This document shows, piece by piece, positions 54,031-64,000 of a stretch of 64,000 nucleotides of DNA; position 1 is the stretch's first letter; every line of letters starts with the position of its first letter. This DNA is from Deltaproteobacteria bacterium (GTDB taxonomy: Bacteria > Desulfobacterota > Desulfarculia > Adiutricales > Adiutricaceae): the NCBI GenBank assembly GCA_031264015.1, contig JAISET010000198.1:1-64000 (forward strand), read 5' to 3'. Both the position numbers and the translations under genes were made by a program. The notes beneath the pieces were generated by a model. The model was given only the letters and a program-made list of their open reading frames with translations. It had not been told where the DNA came from and did no database searches.

Positions 54031-54375
54031 ACATGCGTCCAGGGCCCTGCGGGCGACTACCGACAGCCCGCATTTAAAATAGGCGCGCTGCCGGTCGACT
54101 CTCCGCGCGCCCCCGCCTTTATTTTCCCTCCGCTTGTCTTTGAACAGGCCGGTCGGAACCATGACCTCGGCGGCGACGGCACCGCGGAAAGTCTCGAGAG
54201 GCGGGGTCGGCCCGACCAAGCCCAGGCGGTTGTCGCGCGGGGTGACCGTCCCCGTCGCGACATGGACAAACCCGCGCGACAGGGGGAACATCATGTCGTC
54301 GGACGAGTCGCTGCCGTTGATAAATATCAGCGGGGCGTATTCGTCCGGGAGAACGAAGGAGCGGAATTCGGCCGC
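54031..54375 (-). pseudogene. Decayed GC-rich copy of the ImmA/IrrE peptidase gene
   Basis: The translation in the frame running left from 54432 contains AAEFRSFVLPDEYAPLIFINGSDSSDD, matching VEEFRAFALVDKYAPLIFINGKDSIEG in the intact neighbour, then AAEVMVPTGLFKDKRREN against AAEILVPVDIFKEKWNEN, and RAYFKCGLSVVARRALDA against SAYFKCSQTVIARRAFD. The zinc motif HEFVH has become RGFVH, losing the first histidine and the glutamate. The N-terminal half is gone. The copy is GC-rich while the intact gene is AT-rich, so either they were acquired separately or this one has drifted to the host composition. Confidence 0.8.
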
Positions 54376-54601
54376 AAGGAGTCCCCGGACGACGGTAACA
54401 GGTCCTCCCCGCCCGGGGCCCTTCCCGGGCATGAAAATCTAAGGCAATCAGAGGGAAACGGGGAGTCGGCAGGATACGGACAGGACGCGGGGACTAGGGC
54501 AAAAAGAGAACGGCCTGCGGAAAATTAGAAAATTAACTCAGTTATGGAATCTGCTAAAGCAAGGGCGGCTGTTAAAAAACCTGCCCTGGCGCCGCCCGGA
54601 C

Positions 54602-57511
<2,910 letters not shown>

Positions 57512-57655
57512 CTGTCCGTCTTCCCTCGTTCCCGGGGGTCGCCCCGGCGCCGGGCGCGCGGGGCCGGCCGCCGGCCGTCCTTGACCGCGGCGGCGGGGCG
57601 GGGCCGTCCCGCCCCGTCCGCCGCCCCGCGGCAAAAGCGGGCGTCCCCGGCCGGC

Positions 57656-57696
57656 CGGAAAAACGCCCGAAAAAACGTCCGAAAAAACGCCCCCGA
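57656..57696. repeat. Short 12-bp tandem repeat between kinase and pepF
   Basis: CGCCCGAAAAAA-type units (AAAAACGCCCG, AAAAAACGTCCG, AAAAAACGCCCCC) repeat about three times in the gap after the pepF stop. Confidence 0.6.
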
Positions 57697-57741
57697 CGGC
57701 GGTCCCGCCCGGCGGGGCCGGCCCGGGACCGGGCGGAAGCC

Positions 57742-59547
57742 CTACTCCCCGCCCGCCAGGCCGTCGATGACGTCGAAGCCGTAGGACCAGAAGTCGTCGT
57801 CCAGGGGCCCGAAGCCGGCCTCCCCGAGAATGACCTCGGGGGACTCGGAGCCGCCCCTGGCCAGGATGGACTTGAGCCTGGGGACGAAGCTCCCGCCCTC
57901 CTCCTCGTAGCGGCGCCAGAGGTTGTAGACCAGGAGCTGCCCGAAGCTGTAGGCGTAGACGTAGAAGGGGGAGTGGAAGAAGTGGGGGATGCCCGCCCAC
58001 TCCCAGCGAAACTCCCCGCCCACGTCGACGGAGTCCCCGAACTGCTCCCGGAGGTTTCGCAGATAGGCCTCCGAGAGCTCGTCGGCGGTGGCCCCCCCCA
58101 GGATCATCTCGTGGGCCTCGGCCTCGAAGACGGAGAAGAAGGCCTGGCGCCCGACGGTGGCGTAGGCGTCGTCCAGGAGGCCGAAGCGCAGCTCGTCCCT
58201 GGCCTCCTCGCCGGGGGCGGCGTCGAGCAGGGCCCTGCTCAAAAGCATCTCGCCGAAGGTCGAGGCCGTCTCGGCCAGGGGCAGGGACGCGTGGAAATCG
58301 TAGACGTTGTGGCGGCGGGCCAGCTGGGAGTGGACGGCGTGCCCCAGCTCGTGGGCCAGGGTGAAGACGTCGCGCTGGTCGCCCAGGTAGGTCATGAGCA
58401 CCCAGGGCGTCTCGCCGGGGCGCCCCGAGGAGCAGAAGGCCCCGCTCCGCTTGGCTGGCGAGAAAGCGGCCGTCAGCCGCCCCTCCCGGGCCACCCGGGC
58501 CGCCAGGTCGGCGAACTCCCCGTCGAAGCCGCGGAAGGCCCGGTCGACCAGGGCCGTCCCCTCGGCGTAGGAGTAGCTTCTGGACTCCCCGCCCAGGGGG
58601 GCGTAGATGTCGCAGCGGTCCAGTTTTTTCAGCCCCAGCCTTTTGGCCTTGAGTCTGAAGAAGCGCCCGAAGACCTCGGGCCCCCTTTGGCGGCAGACGC
58701 GCAAAAGACTCCCCACCGTCTCGTCGGAGAGCTCGTTGCGCTTGTTCCGAGACGACCTGGGGGAGGCGTGCCCGCGCAGGAAACACTCCTCGTAGTACCA
58801 GTCCGTGGCCAGGGCCTGGTAGAACTGGGCCAGATGGGGCCCGTTCTCGCCGTAGACCCGCATGAGCTCCCGATAGGCCCCGCGCCTGACGGCCGGGACT
58901 GGGCTGCGAAAATAAAAGGCCAGCTGCTCGCGGTTCAAAAGCTCCGGCTCCCCGGACGCCCCCTCCGCCCCCCCCGGCTTTCCGTCCCCGGCGCCCGGCG
59001 GCTTGCGGAAGCGGAAGTCGTTGGTGATGGAGTCGTAGATGCGCGCCAGAAAGCTCCCGCCGGAGATGTCCTTGATGTTGACGATCTTCTCCTCGGCCTC
59101 GCTCAGGGTGTGCCGACGAAAAGACCTGGCCACCGTCAGCATGCGGCGGTAGCCGGGGGCGGCGTCCATCAGGGGCCCGGCCAGCTCGTCCGGGAGGCGC
59201 TTCCACCAGAGCATGAAAAACAGAGTCTTGTTGGTCTGGGCGCCGAGCCTCTCGACCCTGGCCTCGAGCGCCTGGGCCCTCTGGTCGGAGACGTCCTGGG
59301 CCGCCCGCAGGGAGGCGTACTCGGCCAGCTTGGACTCCAGAAGGACGATCTCGGTCATCTCGTCCAAGACGGTTAGGAAAACCTCGGCGGAGACGGTCTC
59401 CCCGATCTCGCCCGTCGGCGGGAAGAGCTCCCGGCGTCCGGCGAACTTCTCGACCAGCGCCTCGAATTTGGCCAGGTCCTCCTCGAGCGAGGCGGGGCCG
59501 GCCGGATAGAACTGGCCCAGGTCCCAGTGGGGAAGGTCTGCCGCCAT
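57742..59547 (-). CDS. pepF: Oligoendopeptidase F (M3B metallopeptidase)
   Basis: The 601-residue protein begins [25 protein letters not shown], the typical PepF opening. It has the zinc motif HELGHAVH (H399, E400, H403) followed by [16 protein letters not shown] with the third zinc ligand (E in AETAST). It cuts peptides of about 7-17 residues in the cytoplasm. [16 protein letters not shown] and [28 protein letters not shown] match the family. AGAGGAGA lies before the ATG at 59547. It is separated from the sensor kinase by 230 bp and may or may not be cotranscribed with it. Confidence 0.95.
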   Translation of the reverse strand: MAADLPHWDLGQFYPAGPASLEEDLAKFEALVEKFAGRRELFPPTGEIGETVSAEVFLTVLDEMTEIVLLESKLAEYASLRAAQDVSDQRAQALEARVERLGAQTNKTLFFMLWWKRLPDELAGPLMDAAPGYRRMLTVARSFRRHTLSEAEEKIVNIKDISGGSFLARIYDSITNDFRFRKPPGAGDGKPGGAEGASGEPELLNREQLAFYFRSPVPAVRRGAYRELMRVYGENGPHLAQFYQALATDWYYEECFLRGHASPRSSRNKRNELSDETVGSLLRVCRQRGPEVFGRFFRLKAKRLGLKKLDRCDIYAPLGGESRSYSYAEGTALVDRAFRGFDGEFADLAARVAREGRLTAAFSPAKRSGAFCSSGRPGETPWVLMTYLGDQRDVFTLAHELGHAVHSQLARRHNVYDFHASLPLAETASTFGEMLLSRALLDAAPGEEARDELRFGLLDDAYATVGRQAFFSVFEAEAHEMILGGATADELSEAYLRNLREQFGDSVDVGGEFRWEWAGIPHFFHSPFYVYAYSFGQLLVYNLWRRYEEEGGSFVPRLKSILARGGSESPEVILGEAGFGPLDDDFWSYGFDVIDGLAGGE

Positions 59548-60199
59548 TTTTCTCCTCTGGGCCGCCCGGGGAGGCGGCCGTTAAAAAAACCTAAATTTAG
59601 ACCTAATAAGAAACTAACTAGTATAGTTAGAAATAATTCACAAGACTCTAGCATGCCACTTAAGAAAATACAAGTTTTATATAACTCAAGACAAATATAT
59701 TACGGTAAATTTAAAGAATATAAAGCTAATTCTTAGCCAGACATATAAAAATCAAAGTGTCAGCATCACAAAATTTTAATCAGAACATCCTGTTTAGGCA
59801 AGAAAGATACTTTTTCCAGTCTTTTTCAGCCGACCGTCGACATCCCCGGCCAAAAACTCCCGGAAAAACCAGGCCGGCCGGAAAAAACGTCCCGTCGCGC
59901 GGCCGCCGAAGAGAAAAAAAGGCCGGGCCGGACGTCCGGGGCCCATTTTAGCCCAAAAGCCGGGCGACCGCCAGACGGCGCGCCGGAAACCGGGCCGGGC
60001 GGCGCGGGGGCGAAAAGACCGCGGCCGGCCGGCGCCGGAAGGGGGGTCCGGCGGGACGGGCGAAAAAAGGCCGGCCACTGGCCGGGCCGGCCTTGACGAA
60101 AGCGGGGGGAGGGAAAAAAACATGGCGGGCGCCCGAACGGAACTCCCCCGGGCGCGGGCCGGTCATTCGCGGCGGGCCGGGGCCCCGGGCGCGGGCCGG
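59548..60199. other. Spacer with no supported gene
   Basis: AT-rich from 59580 to 59790 (probable pepF promoter), then GC-rich. Frames here encode arginine/proline-rich low-complexity translations on both strands. The terminator of the secreted-protein gene lies at 60063-60094. Confidence 0.55.
60063..60094 (-). terminator. Terminator of the secreted-protein gene
   Basis: AAGGCCGGCC (60067-60076) pairs perfectly with GGCCGGCCTT (60085-60094) around an 8-base loop. On the minus strand the stem runs into a T run (A63-A68 of the plus strand). It lies about 105 bp after the stop at 60200. Confidence 0.85.
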
Positions 60200-60934
60200 T
60201 CAGTTGCGGCGGGCCAGGGCCCCCAGGCACCTGACGTGGTAGAGGGGACGGTCGGAGCGGTACGAGACGCAGCCGACGGGGGCGATCTCGGGATGGGCGC
60301 GCCAGTCGTTCATGGCGTTGACGTAGCGCCTGACCTGGGTGACCTGCTCCCGGGGCAGCACGGGCCTCTTCTCGCTGATCCGCCGGTCGGCGTCCACCAT
60401 CAGGACGTACTCGGTTCTCCTGGGGTTGCGGGGCAGCGTCGGCGCCCCTCCCCCCTTGCGCCGCCTGGCGGGGTCGAGCACCTGGACGAACTCGTCGCCC
60501 GCGGGGATGGTGGTGATCATGGCGTAGGTCCGGGAGGGGGCGACGGTCCCGGAGGGGCGGGCGGCGGGGCGGGAGGAGGATCTTCCGGAGCCTCCCGCCA
60601 GCTCGATCCTGGCCTCGCCCTGGCCGGCGGGCCGGGCCACGGGGCTGGGCTCGCCGGGCAGGTTCTGGATCCTCTCGCCCTGGGGGGCGGCCGGGCCGTC
60701 CGAGAAGAGGCCGGTCAGATTGTCCTGCTGCGCCTGCTCGCCCGGAATGGCCAGCATCCCGGCCCCGCCCGTCTGGGAGGACTCGGGGCCCTGGCCGGCG
60801 CCCTGGCGGTCGAAGTCCAGCTCGTCGAACTGGAAGCTGTTCTGGGCCGCGGCCGGGGTGGCGGCGAGGGCCGCCGCGGCCATCAGGGCGGCCAGGAGAA
60901 CGGCCGCCGTCGTGAAGCGGTGATGTTTTGACAA
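60200..60934 (-). CDS. Secreted protein of unknown function
   Basis: The 244-residue protein begins at a TTG (60934) behind GAGGGGGG, and the first residues (MSKHHRFTTAAVLLAALMAA) plus ALAATPAAAQ give a clear Sec signal peptide of about 31 residues, cut after AQ. The middle (about 35-125) is low-complexity Gly/Pro/Ser-rich; the last 120 residues look folded (AMITTIPAGDEFVQVLDPARRR, then YVLMVDADRRISEKRPVLPREQVTQVRRYVNAMNDWRAHPEIAPVG, then two cysteines in VGCVSYRSDRPLYHVRCLG that could form a disulfide). No family was recognised. A longer start at 61117 is rejected because it puts 60 disordered residues before the signal peptide. Confidence 0.7.
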   Translation of the reverse strand: MSKHHRFTTAAVLLAALMAAAALAATPAAAQNSFQFDELDFDRQGAGQGPESSQTGGAGMLAIPGEQAQQDNLTGLFSDGPAAPQGERIQNLPGEPSPVARPAGQGEARIELAGGSGRSSSRPAARPSGTVAPSRTYAMITTIPAGDEFVQVLDPARRRKGGGAPTLPRNPRRTEYVLMVDADRRISEKRPVLPREQVTQVRRYVNAMNDWRAHPEIAPVGCVSYRSDRPLYHVRCLGALARRN

Positions 60935-61203
60935 GGAAAACCCCCCTCGGGCAAAATTCAGGCGTCGGCCGCCCCCCGGGCGTCCGGGCGTCCGGGGCGC
61001 GCTTCCGTCCTTTTGTGCGCGGGACCGGACGGAGCCGCCGGCATATGTTCCCTTAGGCCCCCCCGGAGACTCCCCCGGAGACTCCGGGCGTGTCTCTGCC
61101 GGCGGGGTGATGGTCATGACGCTTGATAATTATAAAATTTAGCTAAAATTTTGTCAAATATTATTTTCAGAAACATCAATATTCTGGGAATTCAGTTTAA
61201 CTT

Positions 61204-61220
61204 GACTCTATTTTAGAGTC
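61204..61220. promoter_or_regulatory. Perfect inverted repeat in the AT-rich gap upstream of the secreted-protein gene
   Basis: GACTCTA (61204-61210) and TAGAGTC (61214-61220) are exact reverse complements around TTT. No U run follows on either strand. It may be an operator for the gene ending at 60200 or a hairpin in the cheA 3' end. A second perfect GC hairpin, GGCCGCCC with GGGCGGCC, lies at 61256-61276. Confidence 0.35.
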
Positions 61221-61308
61221 CTCGGCGCCCGATTTAACCCGTCCTCATGACGAGAGGCCGCCCGGGGCGGGCGGCCCGGTCAAAACCCCGGGGCCCGCCG
61301 CGGGCCGC

Positions 61309-63489
61309 TCAGGAGTCCAAAAGCTTCTCGGAGTCCAGGATCAGGACCACCCGGCCGTCGCCCAGCAGGGTCAGCCCGTTGAAGTAGGGAAGCTTCCGAA
61401 AAGTCTCGAGCTCGAACTCCTTGATGACGATCTTCTGCTGGCCCAGGATCTCGTCGGCCCTGATGGACTGCCGCGAGTCCGTCTTGCCGCGCAGGATGAT
61501 GAAGATGGCGTTCTCCTTGACCCCGCTTTTGAGACCTTCCTCGCCGTCCAGGGGGATGTCCGCCGCGGCCGCCAGGTCCTCGTCGTCCGCCAGGCCCAGA
61601 AGGCCCTTGAGGTCGATCACGGAGATGACCATGTCCCGGTGCCGAAACACCGCGCCGTCCTTGTGGTGGTGGACGGCGTCCCCGGGCACGGTGACGATCT
61701 CGTTGACGAACTCCAGGGGCAGGCAGAAGGTCGACGAGCCCACCCGGAGCATGATGGCCTCCTTGGTCAGCAGCGTGTTGGTGACGGGCAGGCGCAGGCC
61801 GACGGAGAGGCCGCGGCCGGGGTGGTTGTCGACCAGGACGTCGCCGTTCCATTTTTTCAGGTTGGTCATGACCACGTCCATGCCGACGCCGCGGCCGGAG
61901 AGGTCGGTGGCCTGGTCCTTGGTGGAGAGGCCGGAGTTGAAGATGAGCATGGCGGCGTCCTTGTCCGAGAGGGACGGGAGCTGCTCCTCGGCGAGGACGC
62001 CCCGCTCCACGGCCTTGCTCTTGATCTTCTCGAGGTTGAGGCCCCGGCCGTCGTCGGCCACCTCGATGAAGATGGAGGCCTCCTCGGGGGTGACGCTGAT
62101 GTTGACCGTGCCCCGCCTGGGCTTGCCGGCCGCCTCGCGCTCCTCGGGCTTCTCCAGGCCGTGGTCGACGGCGTTGCGGACGATGTGCACCATGGCCTGC
62201 TCGACGTCGTCCAAAAGGCTCTTGTCGATGGGCACCCGCTCGCCGGTGATGACCATCTCGGCCTCCTTGCCGATCTTGTGGGAAATGTCCCTGACCAGGC
62301 GCGGAAACTTCTTCAAAATGTTGTTCATCTCCACCTGGCGCACCTCCATGATGGAGCGCTGCAGGTTGACGATGTCGTTGGAGATGGTCCTGGAGACGGT
62401 GGAGAAGTCGCGCAAAAGCCCGGTGTCGATGCCCGCCTGCCTGAAAGAGAACTGCAGGTGGTTCAAGATCTCCGACTTGGTGATCAGCTTGCCCACGGAG
62501 TCCAGGAACAGGTCGATCTTGGCCTCGTCCACCCTGATGGTCTTCACCTGGGGCTCCTTGGCCGAGGCCTGGCTCTTGGAGGGGCCCGAGGCCTTGACGG
62601 CGGGCGTCTCCACCTCGACGTGGAACTTCTCCTTGAGCTCTTGAAGCATGGCCGCGAAGAACTCCACCATCATCTGGTCCATCTCCAGCCCGCGCTCGGA
62701 GAACAGGGACAGGCCGTCGCCCAGCTCGGCGATCAGGCTCATGGCGTCCTCGGTGGCCACGTCGGCCAGGCTGTTGTAAAGGTGGTCGGCGGAGGCGACG
62801 AAGGCCCGGCCGTCCTCGGGCCCGGCCTTGCCGTCCTTAAACTTGGCCAGCATGTTCTCCATGGCCCTGACGTCGTCGGTCAGGTCGGCCCCGTTGTAAT
62901 TGAAGCGGATCTGGTTGGCGCCCTCCTCCTCCAGGGTGACGATGGCCAGGCCGTTGTTGAGCTCCTGGATGTCCTTTTTCAGGTGCTCGACCTCCGTCTC
63001 CTCCATGGAGGGGAGAAAGGCCTCGAGGTCCTCGACCAGCTTGCGGGCGGAGTCCACCAGCTGGGAGTCCCGGCGGTTGATCTTCTCTATCTGGGCCTGG
63101 ATCTCCCCCACGAAGGCCGCGTGGTCCGCGGTCATGGTGGTGTAGGAGATGTCGTCCTCAAGCTTGGCGATGATGTCTCGGAATATGTCGTTGCCCTTGA
63201 AGAGCAGGTCGATGATCTTGGGGTGCTTGGTCAGGATGGCGTTGTTCTTGTCGATCATCGACATCAGGTCCTCGAGGCGATGGGCGATGCCGGCGATGTT
63301 GTCGACGTTGAACATCTTCGACGAGCCCTTGAGCGAATGCATGTGCCTGAAGAGCGAGAAGATGGTCTCGCTGGAGGAGGGATCCTGCTCGATGGCCACC
63401 AGTTCGTTGTCGAGGGTGCCGATGGTCTCCCGGACCTCGTCCTTGTACTGCTCGAACAATTCGGCCAGGTTTTCGTCACTAACGCTCAT
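61309..63489 (-). CDS. cheA: CheA-type histidine kinase
   Basis: The 726-residue protein has an N-terminal HPt domain with H51 in FRHMHSLKGSSKMF, a second helical region of about 200 residues (possible extra HPt-like or linker domain, DVRAMENMLAKFKDGK), a P3 dimerisation segment (VDEAKIDLFLDSVGKLITKSEILNHL), the ATPase domain with VRNAVDHGLEKPEERE, VADDGRGLNLEK and SGRGVGMDVVMTNL, and a C-terminal CheW-like domain. GGAGGG six bases before the ATG supports the start. It would phosphorylate the CheY-like protein encoded upstream. No chemoreceptor, CheW or CheB/R is visible here, so the target could be motility, pili or another output. Confidence 0.94.
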   Translation of the reverse strand: MSVSDENLAELFEQYKDEVRETIGTLDNELVAIEQDPSSSETIFSLFRHMHSLKGSSKMFNVDNIAGIAHRLEDLMSMIDKNNAILTKHPKIIDLLFKGNDIFRDIIAKLEDDISYTTMTADHAAFVGEIQAQIEKINRRDSQLVDSARKLVEDLEAFLPSMEETEVEHLKKDIQELNNGLAIVTLEEEGANQIRFNYNGADLTDDVRAMENMLAKFKDGKAGPEDGRAFVASADHLYNSLADVATEDAMSLIAELGDGLSLFSERGLEMDQMMVEFFAAMLQELKEKFHVEVETPAVKASGPSKSQASAKEPQVKTIRVDEAKIDLFLDSVGKLITKSEILNHLQFSFRQAGIDTGLLRDFSTVSRTISNDIVNLQRSIMEVRQVEMNNILKKFPRLVRDISHKIGKEAEMVITGERVPIDKSLLDDVEQAMVHIVRNAVDHGLEKPEEREAAGKPRRGTVNISVTPEEASIFIEVADDGRGLNLEKIKSKAVERGVLAEEQLPSLSDKDAAMLIFNSGLSTKDQATDLSGRGVGMDVVMTNLKKWNGDVLVDNHPGRGLSVGLRLPVTNTLLTKEAIMLRVGSSTFCLPLEFVNEIVTVPGDAVHHHKDGAVFRHRDMVISVIDLKGLLGLADDEDLAAAADIPLDGEEGLKSGVKENAIFIILRGKTDSRQSIRADEILGQQKIVIKEFELETFRKLPYFNGLTLLGDGRVVLILDSEKLLDS

Positions 63490-63598
63490 TTAGTCCCTCC
63501 GAGGCTCCTTTTCGTCCCGCCGGTTGGTTTTCGGGACGGCTGAGGACCGGAAGATGGTCAGCCGCGACGCGGCCCGCGGGCGGAAAGCCCCGGGGCCG

Positions 63599-63976
63599 TC
63601 AGATGGCCAGGGCCTTTTTGACCGCGGCCATGACTTTCCCCTCGTCGTAGGGCTTGATGATGTACTGCCTGGCTCCGATCTTCAGACAGTGCATCACCGT
63701 CCTGGCGTCGGAGACGGAGGAGGCCATGATGATGCAGCTGTCGGGGTACTTGGCCATCAGTTGTTCCAGCACCTCCGTCCCCCGGATCTTGGGCATGACG
63801 ATGTCCAGAGTGGTCAAATTCGGCTTGTGAAGCTCAAAAAGGGACAGGGCCTCCTCGCCGTCGGCGGCCTGGCCGACGACCCGGAACCCCTCGCGTTCAA
63901 ACATCTTGTAGAGCATCTGTCGCATGACCGGGGAGTCGTCGACTATCAGCACGGTCTGACCGGAACCCAGAGGCAT
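63599..63976 (-). CDS. CheY-like single-domain response regulator
   Basis: The 125-residue receiver has the acidic pair DD (13-14) in LIVDDSPVMRQM, the phospho-acceptor D58 in TLDIVMPK, and the signalling MASSV and KPYDE (conserved lysine) segments. It has no output domain. The ATG at 63976 is preferred over the GTG at 63985 because GAGG lies eight bases before it. The gene lies 109 bp upstream of cheA on the same strand; the pair is a likely phosphorelay. The window ends about 24 bp past this gene, so other che genes may lie just outside. Confidence 0.93.
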   Translation of the reverse strand: MPLGSGQTVLIVDDSPVMRQMLYKMFEREGFRVVGQAADGEEALSLFELHKPNLTTLDIVMPKIRGTEVLEQLMAKYPDSCIIMASSVSDARTVMHCLKIGARQYIIKPYDEGKVMAAVKKALAI

Positions 63977-64000
63977 GATGTCCACCTCGCCACAATGTGC

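Overview
The window looks like a bacterial chromosome segment with GC-rich coding regions separated by spacers that are often long, AT-rich or full of short repeats. Three things point to a Desulfobacterota-like (former Deltaproteobacteria) anaerobe: a minor-pilin/PilY1 cluster, RdgC-type genes, and a trimethylamine methyltransferase gene with an in-frame amber codon at the pyrrolysine position. This assignment is an inference. There is no rRNA or other phylogenetic marker here beyond two tRNAs.

Layout. 1-2.4 kb is AT-rich and nearly gene-free, with a broken IS4-type transposase. 2.4-13.9 kb holds a zinc-ribbon membrane protein and the type IV pilus set pilW-fimT-pilV-pilX-pilY1, closed by a clear terminator. 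14.3-17.3 kb holds an ABC-F ribosome-protection ATPase and a decayed partial duplicate of it. tRNA-Asn follows. 17.9-27.2 kb is a minus-strand amine cluster: two choline/ethanolamine-kinase-like (LicA-like) proteins, an EamA/LicB-like transporter, a small winged-helix-like protein, a HAD phosphatase, a non-pyrrolysine MttB-family methyltransferase, and the pyrrolysine-type MttB. 28.3-43.1 kb, divergent from it, is a complete-looking ethanolamine microcompartment locus in the order eutS-P-B-C-L-E-M-M-J-(eut hypothetical)-N-Q-T-A, with a pduS-like and a pduT-like gene at its end. 43.3-51.9 kb holds tRNA-Lys, a Kef-type antiporter, serine acetyltransferase, two PilZ proteins, a two-part RdgC and a PlsC acyltransferase. 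52-54.4 kb is an AT-rich ImmA/IrrE-PIN pair beside a GC-rich decayed copy of the peptidase. 54.6-64 kb holds a hybrid sensor kinase, oligoendopeptidase F, a secreted protein of unknown function, and a CheA/CheY pair that runs to the window edge.

How it fits together. From 17.9 to 43.1 kb the genes share a theme of B12-dependent amine catabolism. MttB-family enzymes move methyl groups from quaternary or tertiary amines to a corrinoid protein. EutBC uses adenosylcobalamin to cleave ethanolamine inside a shell. EutT, EutA and PduS make or repair the cofactor, and PduT can carry electrons through the shell. The most interesting hypothesis is that methylated aminoalcohols are imported, demethylated and passed as ethanolamine to the microcompartment. 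No corrinoid protein (MttC), RamA, pyl genes, EutD, EutG or EutH is visible here, so those would have to lie elsewhere.
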